Positions 52,445-63,667 of a DNA stretch of 64,000 nucleotides are shown one piece after another. How positions within the stretch are numbered: position 1 is the stretch's first letter; every line of letters starts with the position of its first letter. Origin of the DNA: Drosophila pseudoobscura (Eukaryota > Arthropoda > Insecta > Diptera > Drosophilidae); NCBI RefSeq assembly GCF_009870125.1, contig NC_046679.1:31682001-31746000 (forward strand), in the 5' to 3' direction. The notes under the pieces were generated by a model. That model had not been told where the DNA came from, did no database searches, and was given only the letters and a program-made list of their open reading frames with translations. The position numbers were made by a program, and so were the translations under genes.

Positions 52445-53619
52445 CAGGTCTCAGTATTTTTTGTAGTACTCTGGATCATGTATAAATTTTCTTTCCTAAG
52501 ACAATTGTCTCTTTATTGCCATTTTCTTGCTGTCAGGCAAGACGACGTCATCCACTTTTCACAGTAATCCCGTTTCAAAACGGTCACTAATACGTTTTGT
52601 CGTGGTTGATAGCAATCGGTTCGATCTCTCAGTTTCTCAACCTTCTACGTCGTTCTTAACAATTCGCACATCCATTTCCGAATTCGTGATGTAGTCTCGC
52701 AACAACTGTTCAATGTGCTCGTCATTGTGTTTAACCAGATGTACGTCCTGTACATTACTCATGGGTCTTGGGATTCTCCGCGACATTTTCCATACGCAAC
52801 CCATCGCAGATTGGTTAATGCAATGGCTGGTCCAACGTATCCCATAGATCTCATTTGCTTTGGAGCTATCAAAAGTAGGTTATCTAGTCCGATTAGAATT
52901 TCAGGTCCAGCATTTCTATAGCCTTTCACAGGGTGGGTATTGCGAACTTAGCTCAGACATGTTCACGGATTGCTTCGGCAGCCGTAAATCCTTAATAGTC
53001 CTTACTCAGTTTAGTGCATAGACCTTGCCTCCACGTTCATCAGATATTCCAATATTAAATCGGCTGACCAATTCCGTTGATGTCTTTTCTCCAAACCATT
53101 GCAATGTCAGACTTTCTTTGGGTCCATGTAATCCTAACTCGTTTGCCAGGCTTTAATTTATAAGGGTTACTGCAGAACCTTCTTCCAAAAAGGCTTGGCA
53201 TCTTACTATTTTATTTTTAGCATGAAGATTAACAGGCAATATCTTAAACAAAATCATTGAGCTAGCCTCATGCGTTGCTGTTCCTGTGAAATTTACTTCC
53301 TCGTCTGGTTGATTAACTGATTCTGCATGGAGCAAAACGGTGAATGCGTCCACAGATCGTACATTTTTCTTTGCGTTTCCTGAGATGGAACCGGTTGCCT
53401 TGGTGATGAGACTGCGTCTGATATCACTGAGGGCTCAGCCGTGGTTGATTGTGGCCCTGGCTCGCCAGTTGTCCTTCCACTAATACCAAGGGATTGCAGA
53501 AGTATATTAGTTTATTCCATTTTAATTTGATTCATCCGCAGAACTTCCATTTGGAACTGCTGCATTTGCATTGCATTGGCCCGCTGACCTTCTTGCATTT
53601 GGCGCCACATCTCCATCAT
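52445..53619 (-). pseudogene. Element J gag C-terminal region, protease and linker, degenerate
   Basis: Pieces are visible on the minus strand in changing frames: a Met/Gln-rich helical stretch (MEMWRQMQEGQRAN... then MQMQQFQMEVLRM, about 53619-53520), a Ser/Pro-rich tail, the protease (CQAFLEEGSAVTLIN, 53353-53153), and the BEL linker (GPEILIGLDNLLLIAP, about 52925-52870). In the protease the active-site Asp expected before EGS is Glu. The knuckle region is missing. L separates this from whatever lay upstream. Confidence 0.7.
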
Positions 53620-53623
53620 AACG

Positions 53624-54617
53624 TGTGACGCCCAGCGCCAGGAAGACCAAGCGCCGGCACCATTAACACCACTACAATAACACTAGAAACAGCAAGACAA
53701 GCCATGAAGACTATAAAATAAGTATTAGTAGGATAAGTAGAACATAAGCTACAAATACATGAAGACCTGCCACATAAGAAATAAAAAGAAATAAACAAAC
53801 AATAAAAGATACATCAGTTGATCACCACCAATGGGCCCGTAGCACAGCCACCCACGGTCACACCCACAGCTGACCGCCCCAAGTGTGACCATAACCCAAG
53901 CTCCAACGGGCACACTATCAGCCGATCCGTACAGACGCGTTAGGGACACCTCAGCACAACGCGCTAGGGACATACCGTACGATCAGCTGCTTTTCGGAAA
54001 TAAAAGGGGCTCCGCCAGAGCGATCAGCATCAGTTCGGCTCCGTCCAGTGGAGAGGTAAGCATCAGCATTCTCCTCGGAGCACATTTACCCTCCGCAACA
54101 TTATTTCTCCTCGGAGCGCATTTACCCTCCGCAATATTCTTTCTCCTCGGAGCGCATTTACCCTCCGCAACATTATTTCTCCTCGGAGCGCATTTACCCT
54201 CCTCAACATTATTTCCCCTCGGAGCGCATTTACCCTCCGAAACATTATTTCCCCTCGGAGAGCATTTACCCTCCGCAACATTCTTCTCCTCGGAGCGCAT
54301 TAGACAACCGCGTCCTCAACCGACGCCGACCAGAAGACTACTACGACCCGCACGCAACCATCCGCCACGTGCGTCCCACCCGAAGGACGACCCCGGCAGC
54401 CGACCCCGAAGGAAGAGCCAGAAGAAAAAAACCCGCGCACCTACCAAACTTTGTTCCTTTTGAAGAACAATAAAAATAACTCTATCTCTTTTATTACCGC
54501 TCAATCCCGCCTTATTCTTGAACCCCGAGACTCTCTTTCAGCTACCACACCCAGAGATCAAACAAATTTCTGTGGAACCCGGCGCGACGAGCATACCCCG
54601 GCCGAAGCGCCGTCACA
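53624..54617 (+). repeat. Element L 5' LTR
   Basis: 994 bp. It contains a block of about seven 36-bp repeats (54060-54300) and, near the end, AATAAAAATAAC. Open frames on both strands within the repeat block arise from its multiple-of-three period and are not genes. Confidence 0.9.
54060..54302 (+). repeat. 36-bp tandem repeats in the L 5' LTR
   Basis: Units of ctcctcggagcgcatttac plus cctccgcaacattattt repeat head to tail about seven times with small changes. The 3' LTR has one unit fewer (59753-59945). The length difference of 25 bp between LTRs is explained by one 36-bp unit less and an 11-bp insertion elsewhere. Confidence 0.88.
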
Positions 54618-54618
54618 G

Positions 54619-54633
54619 TGGCGCCCGAGCAGG
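54619..54633 (+). promoter_or_regulatory. Element L primer-binding site
   Basis: TGGCGCCCGAGCAGG lies two bases after the LTR, the complement of a tRNA-Lys 3' end as used by Osvaldo-type elements and several retroviruses. Confidence 0.8.
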
Positions 54634-54670
54634 TTGTGGTAGCATAAGAAGCATAATCTCAAAGGTCAAG

Positions 54671-55656
54671 ATGGCAAAACAATGGATAAACCAAGCAACG
54701 AAACTGAAGTTACAAAACTATTGCGAGGAATTCGGATTGGAGAAACTGGATGGAGTAGAATCCAAAAGAACCAACTACTAAAATTTTCGGAGAGAACAGA
54801 CCTCCCAATACATATTCGAGAGAGGCTAGAACAACTAGAAAATACCCAAACACGAGGGAAAAGCCCGAGAACGAAGAGCCCAAGGCAACAGTCACCAAAA
54901 GGAGTGCCACAAAAACCAACAATGGAAGAGAGCCAAGGGGAGACCAGGACAGGCAGGAAGAAATCGCTATTTCCAAAAAGGATAAAGAAAGGATCACCAG
55001 AAGCAGTAGTGATAATAGAAAAAATACGCAAGTGGGACCTGATCTTTAGAGGAAAAGGGGGGCTGCTAGAATTCCTGAGCAGGATGGAGGAATTAGCAGA
55101 AACCTACGGGGTAGAACCGGACCACCTCATATTCGCAATGCCGATAATCCTGGAAGAAAGCGCTCTAGACTGGTGGCACACAAAGCCAGCGCCAGTCACA
55201 TCATGGGAGGAAGCAAAGGCCGGACTAAAAGAGAACTTCATATCCCCCAGATACCAAGAGGAGCTTGCAAAACAAGTGGCAGAGCGAAAACCAGCGGAAA
55301 CAGAACCAGTTCGAGACTATATCCCAGAAATAAGGAAGTTAATGAGGTTCGGAAAAATTGAGACAGATGCAGGACTCTCCAAGGTTACAGGTCGCCAATG
55401 GAATTACCCACAAAACGACCAACCAGCTTGGCAAAGGACGCAATACCGACAAAGGAAATGTCAAAGATGTGGAAACTATGGGCCCGAGGCCCGAACATGC
55501 AACAGGGAACCCGTACTGTACTGCTGGACCTGCAACCAACAAGGAGTACGCACAATAGACTGCTGCAGAAAACAACCGGAAAACACACAGGGCGTAGGAC
55601 CAACCCGCGAATCTCCTGTGGCCCAAAACCAGATGAGCGGGACAACACACAACTAA
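54671..55656 (+). pseudogene. Element L gag, frameshifted
   Basis: The natural start is probably the Met at 54671 (MAKQWINQATKLKLQNYCEE, a SAP-like helix pair); this frame stops at 54781. The Gag body is in the frame of 54682-55656, entered near 54775: FSERTDLPIHIRERLEQLEN, a basic linker (SPRTKSPRQQSPKG), capsid (IRKWDLIFRGKGGLLEFLSRM, LDWWHTKP, LKENFISPRYQEEL) and degenerate knuckles (CQRCGNYGPEARTC, CWTCNQQGVRTIDC) in which the His positions are abnormal. The sequence is A-rich and G-poor at third positions compared with D or I, like the rest of L. Confidence 0.8.
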
Positions 55657-58286
55657 TATTTAACAAGAACCAACTTTTAGGACGGGCCAGGATTGGATCA
55701 CAACTGATGGATGTAATCATCGATACACGGGCAACAAGATGCATGATAAACGAAAGGGCGGCCGAAAAACTAAAAGGAGAAGGTATCGAAGGAGTGGAAA
55801 ACAGATTAATCCGTCTCGCGGATGGAAGCACTCGGAGAACAACACGGAGAATACAACTAACAGTAGAACTAGGGGGAAAAGAGACCACCCAATCATTCCT
55901 AATCATGACAGGGGTACCAGACACCCCCATACTAGGAATGGAAGTCTTAAAGGATGCAGGCACATCAATAACGTGCGAAGAAGCCACAGTAAACTTCAAC
56001 GGGGAACCAAACGCCAAAAGAAAGGAGGAAAGCGCAAGAAATTCAGTAACAGAGCCGACGGACGAAGAAATCGAAAAATGGATTAAAACGGAGGTACAAA
56101 AAACCAACACTCTTGAAGGGGTGAGCAATGTTACGAAGCATCGGATATTTCTGAAGGATGACAGACCAGTCAAACAGAGGTATTACCCAAGAAACCCAGC
56201 GCAAATGGAAATCATAAACAAAGAGATCAGCGAGCTCATAAAGCAAGATCTAATAGAACCATCCCACAGCCCATACAGCTCACTGATTGTCCTCATAAAA
56301 AAGAAAACTGGAGATTGTAGGGTCTGCGTGTTAAACGAAAAAACAGAGAAGGATGCATACCTATTACCACGGATGGACTTTATTCTAAATCAGCTTAAAG
56401 AGGCTAAATATATTAGCACGCTCGACTTAAAATCAGGGTATTGGCAAATCCCAATGGAAAAGCAGAGCCGACACTACACAGCCTTTACAGCTCCCGGGAT
56501 TGTACCAATGGAAGGTCATGCCATTCGGGCTCACAACAGCACCTGCTACGTTCCAAAGAGCCCTAGACTCGGTAATCGGACCGGACATGGAACCATTCGC
56601 TTTCGCATACCTAGACGACATAATCGTAATTGGGCGGACGAAAGTTGAACACATGCAGAAACTACAAACGGTATTCGAACGCCTACGGGCAGCAAACCTA
56701 CGCATTAACGCAGAAAAATGTCACTTTTTCCAAAAGAAACTTAAATACCTAGGACACATGGTGAGCGAGGAAGGAATACACACCGCACCAACTACACTGA
56801 AACAGCTGCATAGTTTTTTGGGCCTGGCATCTTGGTGCCGCAGATTCGTACCAGCGTACACCGAACGAGCAAAAGCTCTACAAGACTATTAAAAAAGGGG
56901 CAAAATTTCGAGTGGGGCGAAGCACAAGAGAACAGCTTCTAAGACCTAAAGCTGTGTCTAACGGAAGCACCAATATTAGCATGCCCAGACTTCAGAAAAA
57001 CATTCATACTCCAAACAGACGCAAGCGACTGCGGCCTAGGAGCGGTATTGACCCAGGAAGATGCGGACGGAGAACATGTAATTTCCTACGCAAGCCGCAA
57101 GCTCAAAAGCGAGGAAACCAAATACTCCGCAACGGAAAAAGAGTGCCTAACCATCTACTGGGGTATACACAAGATGAGGATGTACCTAGAAGGCTATCAG
57201 TTTATCGCAATTACAGATCACCTAGCCCTCAAATGGTTAAATTCCATCGACAGCCCATCCGGAGGAGTAGCAAGATGTGCATTGGGACTGCAAGCATTCT
57301 CATTCGAAATACGATATCGGAAAGGCAAGTTGACGGCAGTGGCGGACGGACTCTCCCGCTTACCACGCGAAGAAACCCGAATAGCAGAAATCGTAGAATG
57401 CGCTTGGTATCAAACCAAATGGAACCAAGTAGAGATGACACCAAAAGAAGCTACGGATTATACCATAAAACACGGAAGACTATACCGACACATACCAAGC
57501 CAAACCGACGAAGACGATCAACCGTGGAAACTGTGCGTGCGAAAACAAGAGAGACAGAGAGTACTAACCGAAAATCGCACAAACCCAGCAGCCGGACATC
57601 TCGGGATCAGAGAAGTTTGGCCAGGGCTAAACAGAGACGTAACACGATTAGTACGAACATGCGAAAGCTGCCAAAAATTTAAGGTATCGCAACAAGCAGC
57701 GGCAGGCAAAATGCTGACCAAAATCGCAAACGCACCCTGGGAAACAATATGCGTCGATTTCGTGGGACCAGTCCCAAGATCGCCGCACGGTAACACCACA
57801 CTAATCGTGTTTATCGATAAATTTTCGAAATGGGTTGAGGTCACACCGGCAAGAAGCGCAGCAGCTGACGCATTCCTTAAGGCGTTCAGAGAAAAAATAC
57901 TGGCGAGGGGAGGTGCACCAAAGCGATTGATCTCAGACAACGGCGTACAATTTACAAGCAGAAAGACGAAACAGGTAATGAAAACGTGGGGCATCAACCA
58001 ACAATTCACGGCACCATACACACCACAAGAAAACCCAAGGGAACAAGCGAACCGAACACTAAAGACGATGATCGCACAATTCGCGGGAGGGAAACACAAC
58101 AAATGGGACGAACAACTACCAGAACTAACCCTAGCGATAAATAGCAGCAAGTCAGAGGCAACAGGGTTTAGTCAAGTATACCAGATATTCGGGAGAGAAC
58201 TTAGATTGCCGGGCAACCTATTCGACGAGGTAACACTATGGTCAGGGGTCAACAATCCAACAAACCAAGAAATCACCGACAAATGA
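55640..58286 (+). pseudogene. Element L protease, reverse transcriptase, RNase H, integrase, with frameshifts
   Basis: Protease near 55716 has DTRAT where DTGAT is expected. Reverse transcriptase continues in the same frame (SPYSSLIVLIKKKTGDCRVC, ISTLDLKSGYWQIPM) to a frameshift near 56495, then MPFGLTTAPATFQRAL and the active site AYLDDIIVIG (about 56610), thumb FLGLASWCRRF, and a stop at 56892. RNase H is split: ILQTDASDCGLGAVLTQED (about 57000-57060), then ATEKECLTIYWGIHKMRMYL and ITDHLALKWL in the 57048-58286 frame. That frame also holds integrase: GHLGIREVW ... CESCQKF, CVDFVGPVPRSPHG, LISDNGVQFTSRK and NPREQANRTLKTMIAQF. At least three frame changes are present. Confidence 0.85.
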
Positions 58287-58316
58287 AAACAAACAGAAAA
58301 AATAGCCAGGCAAAAC

Positions 58317-59298
58317 ATGGAAGAAGCAGCAAAACAAGCAAGACATTACAATTTGCGAAAGCGAGCATGGAAGCCAAAAAGAGGGGACCTAGTATGGGTA
58401 CGAACGCACCCACTGTCGAAAAAAATCGACAAAACAACAGCGAAACTAGCACCGAAATATACCGGTCCGTGTAAGGTACTCGAACTAACCTCTCCAGTGA
58501 TTACAACAGTACAAGATACGGCAACGAACAAAAAACTACGGGCACACGTCTCACAACTAAAACCAGCAAAAATAGAGGAAACAAACACAATAACGATGCC
58601 ATCTCTCTACCTTTTCAGAAAGATGGAAAATAAGGAAGATAAATTCAACATTGCGGCCCGGAAATTTAAAGAAAGGATGGCACAGGCCAGCCACAAAAAC
58701 CGAGCGGCAAAACTACTATCGGCCTCCACCCCACTAAGCTCACGGATGAAAGTATCAGGAAGAAAAGTCTCAGCACCCAGGAAAACAGCAACAAACAAAG
58801 CAATGGAAACCACGGCAGGACAGCGCGAGACTTAAGGAGAACAAGTAGCAACGCACAAGGAAGTAATCCCAACAAAAAAGAGGATCAGCTGGGCAACCCA
58901 GGCCAACCAACAAGAACAAACGGCACGAAGAGTCAGCGAACAACAAGGCACGGAACTTTCCTGGGCAAAACAAGTGGAAGACGAAGAGTCCGACAGGGAC
59001 GTGCTGGACCTAAACCCCGAACGGCCAACGCCGGAACCGGAAACCCATCCAGAGAGGCACCATCTCTGGCGAATGGAATGTCCCGAAAAACTTCGAACTA
59101 GCGACCACGGCGATCGAACTAGTCAAAGCAAAACTCCACGACCGCCCAAAAAACACTCAACGACGGTTCAAACTATGGAACGAGGAACAGGAGGCGTGTT
59201 GGGTCAAGATCGGCCGAGCTGGAGATGTCCGCATCAGCGCCTGGTTCCAAACAAAGTCAACCGACAACGCTCCACTGGAAAAGGAGGGGGGAGTGTGA
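58317..59298 (+). pseudogene. Element L integrase C-terminus and extra 3' coding tail
   Basis: The frame at 58317 has the integrase C-terminal fold (HYNLRKRAWKPKRGDLVWVR, YTGPCKVLELTSPVI, LRAHVSQLKP) and then goes on for about 100 residues of basic sequence to a TAA at 58835. It reopens in the same frame (TKKRISWATQANQQEQTARR, then an acidic DEESDRDVLDL stretch) and shifts near 59050 to a frame reading GEWNVPKNFELATTAIELVK, then RRFKLWNEEQEACWVKIG, DVRISAWFQ. It ends at a TGA formed by the first bases of the 3' LTR (59296-59298). There are no transmembrane or signal segments, so this is not an env. The tail is an accessory region of unknown function. Confidence 0.65.
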
Positions 59299-60262
59299 CG
59301 CCCAGCGCCAGGAAGACCAAGCGCCGGCGCCACAAACACCACAACAATAACACTAGAAACACCAAGACAAGCCATGAAGACTATAAAATAAGTATTAGTA
59401 GGATAAGTAGAACATAAGCTACAAATACATGAAGACCTGCCACAAAAGAAATAAAAAGAAAAAAACAAACAATAAAAGATACATAAAACCAACCACAGCT
59501 GATCACCACCAATCGGCCCGTAGCACAACCACCCACGGTCACAACCACAGCTGACCGCCCCAAGTGTGACCATAACCCAAGCTCCAACGGGCACACTATC
59601 AGCCGATCCGTAAAAACGCGTTAGGGACACCTCAGCACAACGCGCTAGGGACATACCGTACGATCAGCTGCTTTTCGGAAATAAAAGGGGCTCCGCCAGA
59701 GCGATCAGCATCAGTTCGGCTCCGGCCAGTGGAGAGGTAAGCATCAGCATTCTCCTCGGAGCACATTTACCCTCCGCAGCATTATTTCTCCTCGGAGCGC
59801 ATTTACCCTCCGCAACATTATTTCTCCTCGGAGCGCATTTACCCTCCGCAACATTATTTCTCCTCGGAGCGCATTTACCCTCCGCAACATTATTTTTCCT
59901 CGGAGAGCATTTACCCTCCGCAACATTCTTCTCCTCGGAGCGCATTAGACAACCGCGCCCTCAACCGACATCGACCAGAATACTACCACGACCCGCACGC
60001 AACCATCCGCCACGTGCGGCCCACCCGAAGAACAACCCCGGCGGCCGACCCCGAAGGAAGAGCCAGAAGAAAAAAACCCGCGCACCTACCAAACTTTGTA
60101 CCTTTTGAAGAACAATAAAAATAACTCTATCTCTTTTATTACCGCTCAAGCCCGCCTTATTCTTGAACCACGAGGCTCTCTTTCAGCTACCACACCCAGA
60201 GATCAAACAAATTTCTGTGAAACCCGGCGCGACGAGCATACCCCGTCCGAAGCGCCGTCACA
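59294..60262 (+). repeat. Element L 3' LTR
   Basis: 969 bp with scattered substitutions against 53624-54617, an 11-bp addition near 59487 (aaaccaaccac) and one 36-bp unit fewer in its repeat block (59753-59945). It is followed by AACG. Confidence 0.9.
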
Positions 60263-62420
60263 AACGTTAACAACGCCAACGCTTCTTTTGATGTGCCGGC
60301 CCCGGCCCCGGCCCCCTCCATATTTGAGGCTTCACCTTGCGCGGATTCTCTTTCCACTTTTCCCATCTCAACGTTGTCCTCGTCCATTTCATCCGTTTGA
60401 CTGAGTCGCCAAAGCGAAAGAAGGTTAACCCTTATTTGCCAAACTCTAATCCGGTCGTTTCCCTTCCAGTCCCCGGATCACCTGCACCCCAATCTCGATC
60501 ACCGTCACTAACAAATTTTGACGCCATGGATCTTTGTACTAATGGTTCCATTGCACCGACTACGACGGTGGCCTCATCTGCAGTCTCTCCTGCAGTCGCA
60601 CCTGCCGCCCCTCCCGCGCCCGTGTCTGACGAGGATGTCGGCCCGAAAGTCATCGAGGAAGCCGTCGCAAGCGCTTCCGTGGTCCTACTTGAAGCCGCTA
60701 ACGCTGCCGTCCGGAGGGATGTTGAGGCTCCCTCAACCTCAACTCCCATAACTACTGCTATCCCAACTAACATAACATCCCAACATACCAACTTTTTTCT
60801 GTCGAAGCTCATAACAATATTGAAATTGTAGTAGTTACGCTTCGACTCTCCTCGATAAATCTATTTATATCGTGCTCTTACATTCCACCGTCCTCTGAGT
60901 CCGATTTTCTTATCGTCCTCGGAGATTTCAATCTTCCAAATATTTCCTGGTCTCCATCCAAAGTCTCCAACCAGATGTTCCCAATCATGCAAAACGATTT
61001 CGTTGATTCTCTGTCCGACTCATCATTGGGTCAGATAAACGGCATATGCAATAGCATTGGTAGGATTTTAGACCTTGTCTTTACTACCGACTCTACGAAC
61101 ACTTTAGTACACCGAGGCTCCCCTCTATCTTTTCCCGAAGACCTTTACCATCCTACCCTGAAAATAGATGTCCAGCTGCCTTCTCCTGGTCCCACCAAAT
61201 CCTGCATAAAGCCTTCAGCTATTTTTTGCTTCAAGAGGGCTGATTTTATCTCTTTGAATAGCGCACTTTCTCTGATAGATTGGTCATTCCTCGACGACTT
61301 TCGTGAGATCGAGCCCGCCACTAACGCTTTCTATAGCACTGTTTTTTCCATCTTTCCTACCTTTGTTCCATTAGTTTTCCCTCTCAGAAATCATTCTGGC
61401 CCTATTTGGTTCACTCCGCGGCTAGTAAACCTAAGGAATATAAAATCTCTTTTATATAAGAGGTTTAAACTGTCTGTCTCGCAGTCAGATTTCTCTAAGT
61501 ATTCAATTGCAAAATCTAAATTTTCCATTTGTAATAGGGTGTTATATATATAATAGTTATTTGGCAAAATGTAAGCTCAACTTTAAACGAGTCCTAAACA
61601 ATTCTTTAAGTTTGTTAACTCTAAACGTAATTCTTCACAATCAGCCAGGCTCCGTTTTTCACATTCACAAAAGTTTTCCGATTTACTTGTGAAATCACAT
61701 AAATTGGGGCTCTCTTTTTCCCATTCCGCAAGATTTCTTCGTTTTCAAAACGAAAACATTTTCGTTGACGAAATGAAAAGTAAACGGCTTTTTATACAAC
61801 AAAACGAACCTTAATTGCAAAAGGAAAAAAATAGATGACTTATTGATGCATTAACATAAACTTGATACCTATATCAGGGTAATTTAACTTGTGCTTTCTT
61901 TATAAATAATTTTATTTTAACCCAACCTAAAATTTGACTCGGAAAAAATTGGCCACAGCAACAACAAATTTCGTTTTGGTGTAAGCAGCTGACGCATTCC
62001 GATTTGGTTATCGGAACGTTGGCAATTAATAAATTTTTGCGTATAACAGCACAAATGTGCATGTAACAGCTCAGACTGTGCTTGTAACATGCGCTCAACA
62101 GAAAATCTGGGTGAGCACAGCTGTTTCCCGCCCAATTTAATTCGGACTTCAAAATGTAACATATCGATAAAAAAAATATGTGAAAAATGGAACACCTTAA
62201 AACGAAAACGAAACGTTTTGGCTGAAAACGTAATCCGCAAAAGTAAATGAAAAACGGAGCCTGCCTGAATATCTCTTCTTTACACTTTAATGGTACTTAC
62301 GCAGATAACAATTCCGATATCGCTAACCTATTTGCTTAATTTTTTCAACTTTGCTACTCTGCTCCTTCTAATAACATGCCCTCTATTCTCGCCTCACCTC
62401 ACGACTATCCTGCCGCGCAC
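60263..62420 (+). pseudogene. Non-LTR retrotransposon (LINE) fragment: ORF1 piece, endonuclease C-terminus, start of RT
   Basis: The plus strand reads a Ser/Pro-rich ORF1-like stretch (SPKRKKVNPYLPNSNPVVSL at about 60410, then PSLTNFDAMDLC), followed without ORF1 end by the endonuclease region near 60795: INLFISCSYIPP, DFLIVLGDFNLPNISWSP (about 60924), GRILDLVFTTDS and FKRADFISLNSALSLIDWSF. The pre-RT part follows (YNSYLAKCKLNFKR about 61550) and, after the MITE-like insertion, NNSDIANLFA and FFQLCYSAPSNNMPS (about 62310-62380). Family is a Jockey/CR1-type LINE by the endonuclease wording. It is deleted, frameshifted and truncated. Whether 60263-60405 belongs to the LINE or to the J gag is uncertain. 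Confidence 0.72.
61641..62268. mobile_element. MITE-like insertion with inverted ends in the LINE
   Basis: A 628-bp AT-rich insertion splits the LINE frame between SSQ and the ISSLHFNG segment. Its ends are inverted repeats of about 20 bp (tcagCcaggctccgttttt on the left, the complement with G on the right), then interior AACGAAAAC-type motifs at both sides. No transposase is present. I could not find an unambiguous target duplication, so the superfamily is open. Confidence 0.6.
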
Positions 62421-63198
62421 TCATTGTAGTAGCCAGCACAAAAATATAGGGAATTGGTTATCTTCTTTCGTCTCTTGTGACCCCCTATTGATATTTTGAA
62501 CGATCAAGCTTTGATCAAGCTCTGCTGCACATGCTACTCAGTCCATCGTCTATTACTGCTTTGAAGAATAGAAGAAAGTTGATCGATCTGTAGAGACGTG
62601 ATAGTTCCCGACTGCGAGCAACATACACAGTGTAAACATATATATATAGTGCTGTCCGGAAATATATGTATACACATATGTATACATATGCTGAAAGCAT
62701 ATAATTACAAGTGCCGTGAAGTCCAGTGGTCAGTGAATGACAAGAATTTAGTGCAGATATATTTGGGAGAAAAGGGAAGTGTACCTAAGCTGCCCCATCG
62801 CGGTATAGTCTCGAGAAGACTACCCTGGGAGCTGGCGTAGAACAGTTGTCGAGGTTTCTCCAACTCCAACCATAATTCATCTTTTCTGGACCTTATATTA
62901 CCACCGAGTTCGGAATCTCCAAAGATCCAAGTGGAACAGATCAGCCTCAATTGCCAAGAGTATTTAGTGCTGCTCAGTCATAAATCACTAAATATAGGCT
63001 TGGCGGAAGTTTCGTCAGTACGGCCAGGAACCATATTCATCGCACCTGGTGACCTCTAACCAACTTCAGGCGGGCAAGAGTCTACAAAGCAGCAGCACGG
63101 GATCAAGTTTTGTCCAATTTACATTTAATTCATTATCAAGTCCCAACGCATAAACATCAGCAGTTTAACGTGATGTAACTGAACTTTATTAACACCCC
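62421..63198. other. Unidentified AT-rich stretch, no gene seen
   Basis: 778 bp between the LINE remnant and the K LTR. It contains a palindromic gatcaagctttgatcaag at about 62502, a TATA/CATA-rich patch (62637-62700) and no long frame with family resemblance. It may be a degraded repeat or a flank belonging to the target of K. Confidence 0.5.
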
Positions 63199-63667
63199 TG
63201 TTAAGCTATTAAGCGTTTTTAATAACTGTTGCAATTTTAAATGAAAGTCGAGAGGCTGTTTATAATTCACAATTTATTTGCATATGTAAACCAACTTATC
63301 GCGTATGTACATATGGCAATGATTGGGCGAACGATTGATGCGAGGATGTTAATCTAATAGCTGCGACGATTAGCTCAAGACTGCAATGCAAGGGCTGACG
63401 GTCCAATCTGCCGGGCCCCTATGCAGCAAGCTTAGACGCGAGCGAGAGCGTATGATAGCCCGAGAGCGTTAGAGCTGCTCGGGGACGCTGTTAAGCCGAG
63501 TCCGAGAGATTGCGACACAAGGAGACGAAAGAATTCCGCTGCATGCGCATGTGCGGTAGCAAATGATCTTTGCAGTGGGGGCATTGGAAACGACAACACC
63601 AAAATGAATTTCCTTTGGGCCGCACCACTCGCAATAATTTAAAATATTTAAGCTGCTTGACCCGACA
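63199..63667 (-). repeat. Element K 3' LTR, second copy (inverted)
   Basis: 469 bp; on the minus strand it starts TGTCGGG next to the purine tract cgggggagta and ends TTAACA. It is the uninterrupted counterpart of 149-532 plus 30188-30275, in opposite orientation. Confidence 0.82.

Larger units (their letters stand above)
41499..53619 (-). mobile_element. BEL/Pao LTR retrotransposon J (old, partial, partly triplicated)
   Basis: J is the oldest coding framework of the middle region. On the minus strand a gag/protease remnant (53619-52930), a reverse transcriptase (52444-51821), then foldback element N, and RNase H plus integrase in three tandem copies lead to a purine-rich ggtggtgggga and the start of a 3' LTR at about 41526. 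The LTR is broken by G and K. Reverse transcriptase wording (FLPHFGVLNP, YVDDLVHC) differs from that of B, D and I, so J belongs to another BEL/Pao lineage. L cuts off its 5' end at 53624. Confidence 0.8.
53624..60262 (+). mobile_element. Gypsy-superfamily LTR retrotransposon L (Osvaldo/Ulysses-like)
   Basis: LTRs of 994 bp (53624-54617) and 969 bp (59294-60262) begin TGTGACGCCC and end CGTCACA; AACG flanks both sides (53620-53623, 60263-60266). The primer-binding site TGGCGCCCGAGCAGG (tRNA-Lys type) and purine tract aaaaggaggggggag fit. Gag, protease, reverse transcriptase, RNase H, integrase and an extra 3' coding tail follow in order, with several frameshifts. Long LTRs and a lysine-tRNA primer are typical of Osvaldo and Ulysses of Drosophila; assignment is from memory of those traits. 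LTR divergence of a few percent makes it older than D, E and copia. Confidence 0.87.

Noticed and set aside
53885..54463. Plus-strand frame of 192 codons and antisense frames with repeated ALRGE/HLPSAT-type units in the L LTR
   Set aside because: They are created by the 36-bp LTR repeats; the same spurious frames occur in the 3' LTR with different unit number.
58850..59298. An env gene in element L
   Set aside because: No signal peptide, transmembrane helix or furin-like site is visible in any frame; the residues are charged and Trp/Gln-rich.
60187..60400. Minus-strand frame (MDEDNVEMGKVERES...) as the start of the J gag
   Set aside because: Possible, but joining it to the J sequence left of L needs a frameshift, and the opposite strand fits a Ser/Pro-rich LINE ORF1 equally well; left unassigned.
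60337..60831. A host Ala/Pro/Ser-rich protein
   Set aside because: The frame runs directly into LINE endonuclease sequence in a neighbouring frame, so a LINE ORF1 remnant is the simpler reading.
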